DNA from: Nannobrachium achirus
Lineage: Eukaryota; Chordata; Actinopteri; Myctophiformes; Myctophidae
Assembly: GCA_963921795.1 (NCBI GenBank)
Contig: OY997652.1
Span: forward strand, 18,764,940-18,828,939
DNA length: 64,000 nt
Direction: 5' to 3'
This document shows, one piece after another, positions 21,121 to 64,000 of this stretch; positions within the stretch are counted from its first letter, which is position 1; every line of letters starts with the position of its first letter. The position numbers and the translations under genes are program-made. The notes beneath the pieces were generated by a model. The model saw only the letters and a list, made by a program, of their open reading frames with translations. It was not told where the DNA came from and searched no databases.

Positions 21121-21890
21121 TAGAAATTTAGGTCACCAGCACTTTCGCCTATAATATTCGCCTACACGCATTTGGTCCTTTCACCTGGCATTTTCACCTT
21201 GGAGGAGAGTCTTTTCACCTACCTGTCTGAGCCATTTCACCTACCCTCAATTCTGCTGTCAGACTGTCCATGTTTGCAAATTATCTCTTTGTCATTTAAA
21301 TATTATAGTGACTGTGACAGTGGTGTCAAGTGAATCTAACAGTTTACTTGACATTTATTATTTACATCACATTTTATTCCTAAAAAATGGCAAAATAGTT
21401 TTTTATGCCTGTTGACAGGCAAGGTTGATTCTATAGGACTACTTAGGTGTAGCATATCTTATATAGACCTACATATATATATTTTGTATAGCCTAATGTT
21501 AAAACAATATAGGCCTACAATACTGTTCATTTTACAATAGCCTACTGTTCAATACTGCACCAAAGAATGTAGGCCTATAGTATCGGGACATGGATTAATT
21601 AATTATTTGGGCGCACCTGATTCCAATAGCTCTGTATTTATGTGATTACTATGGAGTGCATAGGATAGCCGTGTGTAGGTTTGACATGTAACACCACTGT
21701 CACAGTCACTATAGGCCTAATATTTAAATGACAAAGAGATAATATGAAAACATGGACAGTCTGAGGGTAGGCGAAATGGCTCAGACAGGTAGGTGAAAAG
21801 ACTCTCCTCCACGGCAAAAGTGCCCCGCGAAAAGACCTGGCGAAAATGTTATAGGCGATTATGCCTGACACCGAAATTTAGACTATATTT
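21121..21890. mobile_element. foldback element, about 770 bp
   Basis: Left arm 21121-21345 and right arm 21680-21890 are inverted copies (ATTTAGGTCACCAGCACTTT, TTTCGCCTATAA, CACTGTCACAGTCACTATA). The middle is AT-rich. No coding sequence. Confidence 0.65.
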
Positions 21891-22880
21891 TCTTTAATGC
21901 CAGATTTCTCCACTATGTCCCGAACTTCCCATGAAAACCTTTGTCTGAACTTTGCTTCGTCAGAACTACCTGTTGTACAGCTAATCTCCGGCACTGTCAG
22001 ACAGATCAACGCAAAACTGTGCACGCAAACTCCCTGGATGCCAGAGCAGAACCTCTGCCCCACATTCTTCACATCGGCCTGTTACAGCGCCACCAGGAGG
22101 CAGATCTTTGCAAAACACATTTTTCATGCTACTCCCACACATTTTTTCCAAACATCACACCAATCGGTACACATTATCTCTATATGGTCATGTGATCAAG
22201 ACGGTTCCTGATCCTTATTGGCTAAGATTGGCTAACAAAGTTTACAGGAGTATATACTCCAAGAAGGGAGAGATTTCAGATGATGCCATTCACTTTTAAA
22301 ATGGCTTAAGAAACCATCATGATACCTTTGAAGTATGTGTTTATCCCTTCAATACATGTAGCAGCCTATTGGGACTTTAAAGGTGCTGAGTAGTACTCCA
22401 TGAAATATTCAACTCTGTGAGGAAAAAGCAAAAAAGCAAATGCGAAGCAACAGCATTAGAAACTCTGTCTAAGGGGGCTTTTACGCATCCTTGCAAAGGG
22501 GCCCACTGTCTCATAATCCACATATGTGTACATACAATACGGCATACGGCCATACGCACATTTATTAATCATTTGAACCCCAGCATTCCTATTCTGGGCA
22601 TTGCTTGTAAATCACCTATTTTATTCAAATAGATTTTGTGTGCTAGTGTGAAGGGAAAAAAACAGGGGATCAGATAGGCCTACAGACCCCTGGGGGACCC
22701 AGGTGAAGTATATAAAGTGGTGACATCCAGCACCCATGTACAGGTATATTTCATCAACCCATATACTCAGCTGGGATGCTCATCCCACAACATACAATGT
22801 TCCTATGGCTGGGGCACAATTTAAAAGAAAACAGGGAATGTTATAAAAACTATTGTCAAGAAGCATTGTTCCAATCTATC
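21891..22880. other. spacer without recognised gene
   Basis: Mixed-composition sequence; frames of 60-104 codons overlap one another and show no family resemblance. A stretch at 21950-22160 has somewhat gene-like composition but no splice or domain support. Confidence 0.4.
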
Positions 22881-22902
22881 TAATAAAACACACATTTCCA
22901 AA

Positions 22903-22903
<1 letters not shown>

Positions 22904-23000
<97 letters not shown>

Positions 23001-23018
23001 CGTGTGCGTGTGCGTGTA
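22904..23018. repeat. (GT)n microsatellite
   Basis: About 45 GT units ending in GCGTGC variants, 390 bp upstream of the bmp1 start codon. Confidence 0.95.
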
Positions 23019-23405
23019 GACCTACCGGTATGTATGACCCAATGCCCCATGTACTTACAGTGTCAGTAAATATGGCCAACTGTAGCCTACAGTTGGCTTC
23101 AAGAAGTGTCACAATCAAATACACAGTGAACCATCAGATAGGCCTACTTACCAATGGGGTGGATCTCGGCCTCCGGGTGCAAATTCCTGTGAGCTGGGCA
23201 TTTCTATCGAACACTGGCTGTGCGCCCGGTGCTACTGTATGTCAGCGAATCACTGCACTAGAATGAAGACATGTGGAGACGCTAACCCTCTGTGTTGATC
23301 AAGCGCCCGTCGATTCTACATAAACTTTGCGCTCACGGCCGTTTCAACCATAACAAGTGCTATTTCAGTTACATGAGGTAGTAGGCGAGGATAAGTGACC
23401 CAAAT

Positions 23406-62223
<38,818 letters not shown>

Positions 62224-63154
62224 CTGTTCTACTTATAGTAGGCCTACAATGAGACTATACCACTTAATGTTTGGACACATCTCCACCCCGATGAGTGAAA
62301 GTTCCAAACTCCAGCCCACATATTCTGCGATCATTACTGTGAGGAATAAAGAATGCGGTGACATTGATGTACAAGCATAACTGATTGACAAATTGTAATT
62401 CATGTATGCATTTAATTTATGTCCACATATGACATAAATCAGATTTCTTCAGAATTAACAACAACACGTTCTCTCTTACTTGCTTTTCGTCATGCCAAAC
62501 TGAAAAAAAAAAAAAAAAAACACTTTGTTTTCTGTCAGTCTTAAAGCCAACATTATGGTAATTAATCCCATAAACATACACCTCTAACACTTACGCTCTC
62601 CAACTAGTCTGTCGGATGCTGTCACACACATCATATTTATTTTCATGTAAATTGCAGACGAGGCTTCACTATAGTAAAAAGATTTAGAGTAAAAACTTAA
62701 AAGAATAAAACATATATACTAAAAGATACAACAGTCAGTGTTTAATGAAAAATATGTATTATATGGAATACAACATATTCTACATATATGGAGGCTAATT
62801 AAGGCTATAAAAACTAGATAGCACTTCAAAAGCGCCTCAAAATATCAAATATTCAACTAAACAGAGGTTTTCTGTTAATTGTTTGATTACAAGTAATTTA
62901 ACAAGTGCCAGTAGATCCATTTGATGAAACATTTTGGTTAAAAGCTGTATTGATGAGATGAATATTTAGCTATTTGTCAGATACAAATCTTTACACTGCA
63001 TAATTACTTACTTTTCAATTGTATGTACAATAGTGTTCATTCCCTTCAATATGTATTTTGCAACTTGTTGCTTGCCTGACAGCCTTTGCGGCACATTTTG
63101 TTTTTGTTTTTCTTTGCTTGCTCTGTTCTCTCACTTACTGCAGGGCACAATTTA
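62224..63154. other. convergent 3' UTR / intergenic spacer
   Basis: AT-rich, A17 run at about 62503. On the minus strand AATAAA (62636-62641) could serve the TRIM gene. Confidence 0.4.
62345..62350 (+). promoter_or_regulatory. bmp1: candidate bmp1 polyadenylation signal
   Basis: AATAAA 122 bp after the stop codon; another lies near 62703. Confidence 0.45.
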
Positions 63155-63699
63155 TCAGATCTTGGGCAAAAACACTTTGAGAGGCTCATTTTCATGCACT
63201 TTGTCCAGGAAGCCCAGATTGAAGTATGGATACAGTGTCTCTGTAAAGGTTTCCCGAAAGGTGTAGAGGTGAGTCATGCTCCCGGCGTTATAAAAGGACA
63301 CTAGGCCTCTCTTGTAGTCCAGATAAACTCCAATCCTAGCCAGAGGCTCCTCCAGGGAGAGGACAGTAGGGGGAGAGGTGCCGGCCATGTACTGCACTCC
63401 GTAGGAGAGGGAGAGAGTCCAAAAGCCGTTCGCAGGCAAGGCCTTGATTACGCCCTTCCTGGACACTGACTCCCGAGCCACCCCCACGGTCCACACTGTG
63501 CTGCTGTACACCTCGATCTCCCAGTAATGTCGCCCGTGGGTGAATCCCTGGCTGCCGAGGAGAGACAGGGCAGCGTTGAACCTGTGGGGGTTGTCCTGCA
63601 CTGCGTGGTTAAAGGTCTGGTAGCGAACACAGGTGAGGGAGGAGGTCAAACTGAGCCAGGGGTTGGCAGTGCTGGAATTAAATGTGATGGCTGCTGGTA
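63155..63699 (-). CDS. TRIM-family protein, PRY-SPRY (B30.2) terminal exon
   Basis: 545 bp: split Val codon, 180 codons and stop. PRY part AAITFNSSTANPWL, then SPRY: GRHYWEIEV, WTVGVA, GVYLDYKRGLVSFYNAG, YPYFNLG. Acceptor CCCTCAG at 63700. The family are RING E3 ubiquitin ligases in which this domain recognises the target. Many copies exist in fish and I cannot assign a named member. RING, B-box and coiled-coil exons would lie beyond 64000. Confidence 0.92.
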
Positions 63700-63952
63700 C
63701 TGAGGGCAGAAAAAGAAAAAGTAATTATTTAGACTGATTGTTTCACTGTTCAATTCTGCGTATGGACATAAGTATACTCAACTTTTGTTATGTCTAACCT
63801 CTTAAACCGTATTTATTAACACGTCAAATTGCAGGGCATTGTGAACTTGTAGATCGTCTATTTTTGCCTAATGTTGACATGCCCAGAAAAGGAACACAAG
63901 AAGTTACCGGTAAGTGGTTACTTCTGTGCATGTAGTTTCTTGTATACTGTAC

Positions 63953-63992
63953 CTGGGTAGATACTTCCTTTCAGGGATTTCCATACTCTGTA
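63953..63992 (-). CDS. TRIM-family small exon before PRY-SPRY
   Basis: 40 bp encoding YRVWKSLKGSIYP; GTACAG donor, CTGCAG acceptor. Joins the terminal exon in phase to give YPVPAAITF, the usual TRIM linker-PRY wording. Confidence 0.8.
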
Positions 63993-64000
63993 CTGCAGTG

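Noticed and set aside
21897-22299. Overlapping frames of 63-104 codons upstream of bmp1
   Set aside because: No splice sites, domain or start context support them, and they overlap in several frames.
63448-63630. Second minus-strand frame inside the SPRY exon
   Set aside because: Out-of-frame shadow of the PRY-SPRY coding sequence.

Overview
The window looks like genomic DNA of a ray-finned (teleost) fish. The genes have short exons and long introns with GT-AG junctions. Long (GT)n tracts, tRNA-derived SINEs, many hAT-type and TTAA-flanked MITEs, a Penelope-like element and a helentron fill most of the rest. Repeats outweigh coding sequence several-fold.

Three host genes are supported by chained exons. 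(1) antxr1 (TEM8-type vWA receptor) lies on the minus strand. Its first 16 coding exons run from 14157 down to 1265 and give 454 in-frame codons: signal peptide, vWA/MIDAS domain, Ig-like region, one membrane helix and part of the tail. The last exons lie beyond base 1. (2) A complete bmp1 (procollagen C-proteinase / tolloid family) lies on the plus strand, 23406-62223. Twenty exons join with matching phases into 974 codons plus stop: signal peptide, propeptide with an RWRR furin site, astacin protease, CUB1-CUB2-EGF1-CUB3-EGF2-CUB4-CUB5. (3) A TRIM-family gene enters from the right on the minus strand. A small linker exon (63953-63992) and the PRY-SPRY terminal exon (63155-63699) are visible. 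antxr1 and bmp1 are divergent, 9.2 kb apart. bmp1 and the TRIM gene are convergent, 0.9 kb between stop codons.

Mobile DNA by region. The antxr1-bmp1 spacer holds two related DNA elements, A (about 14.88-18.29 kb) and B (about 18.47-20.88 kb). They share ends, and each carries ten copies of a 13-bp motif in both orientations. The motif core reads CATCTGG at every site in A and is altered at the same base in every site of B. bmp1 intron 1 contains a head-to-head Penelope-like insertion (23855-27226, 14-bp target duplication) with a candidate minimal hammerhead ribozyme near each outer end, and an hAT MITE ending 25 bp from the exon 2 acceptor. bmp1 intron 6 contains a helentron with an uninterrupted 2,599-residue ORF (OTU-like, HUH Rep, Pif1-type helicase, endonuclease).

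Running through the whole window is a family of 65-80 bp near-perfect palindromes built on GATCTACAAGC...GCTTGTAGATC. They sit inside several otherwise unrelated repeats, and their arms show paired (compensatory-looking) changes. With the A/B motif switch, this is the structure I find least explained by standard annotation.
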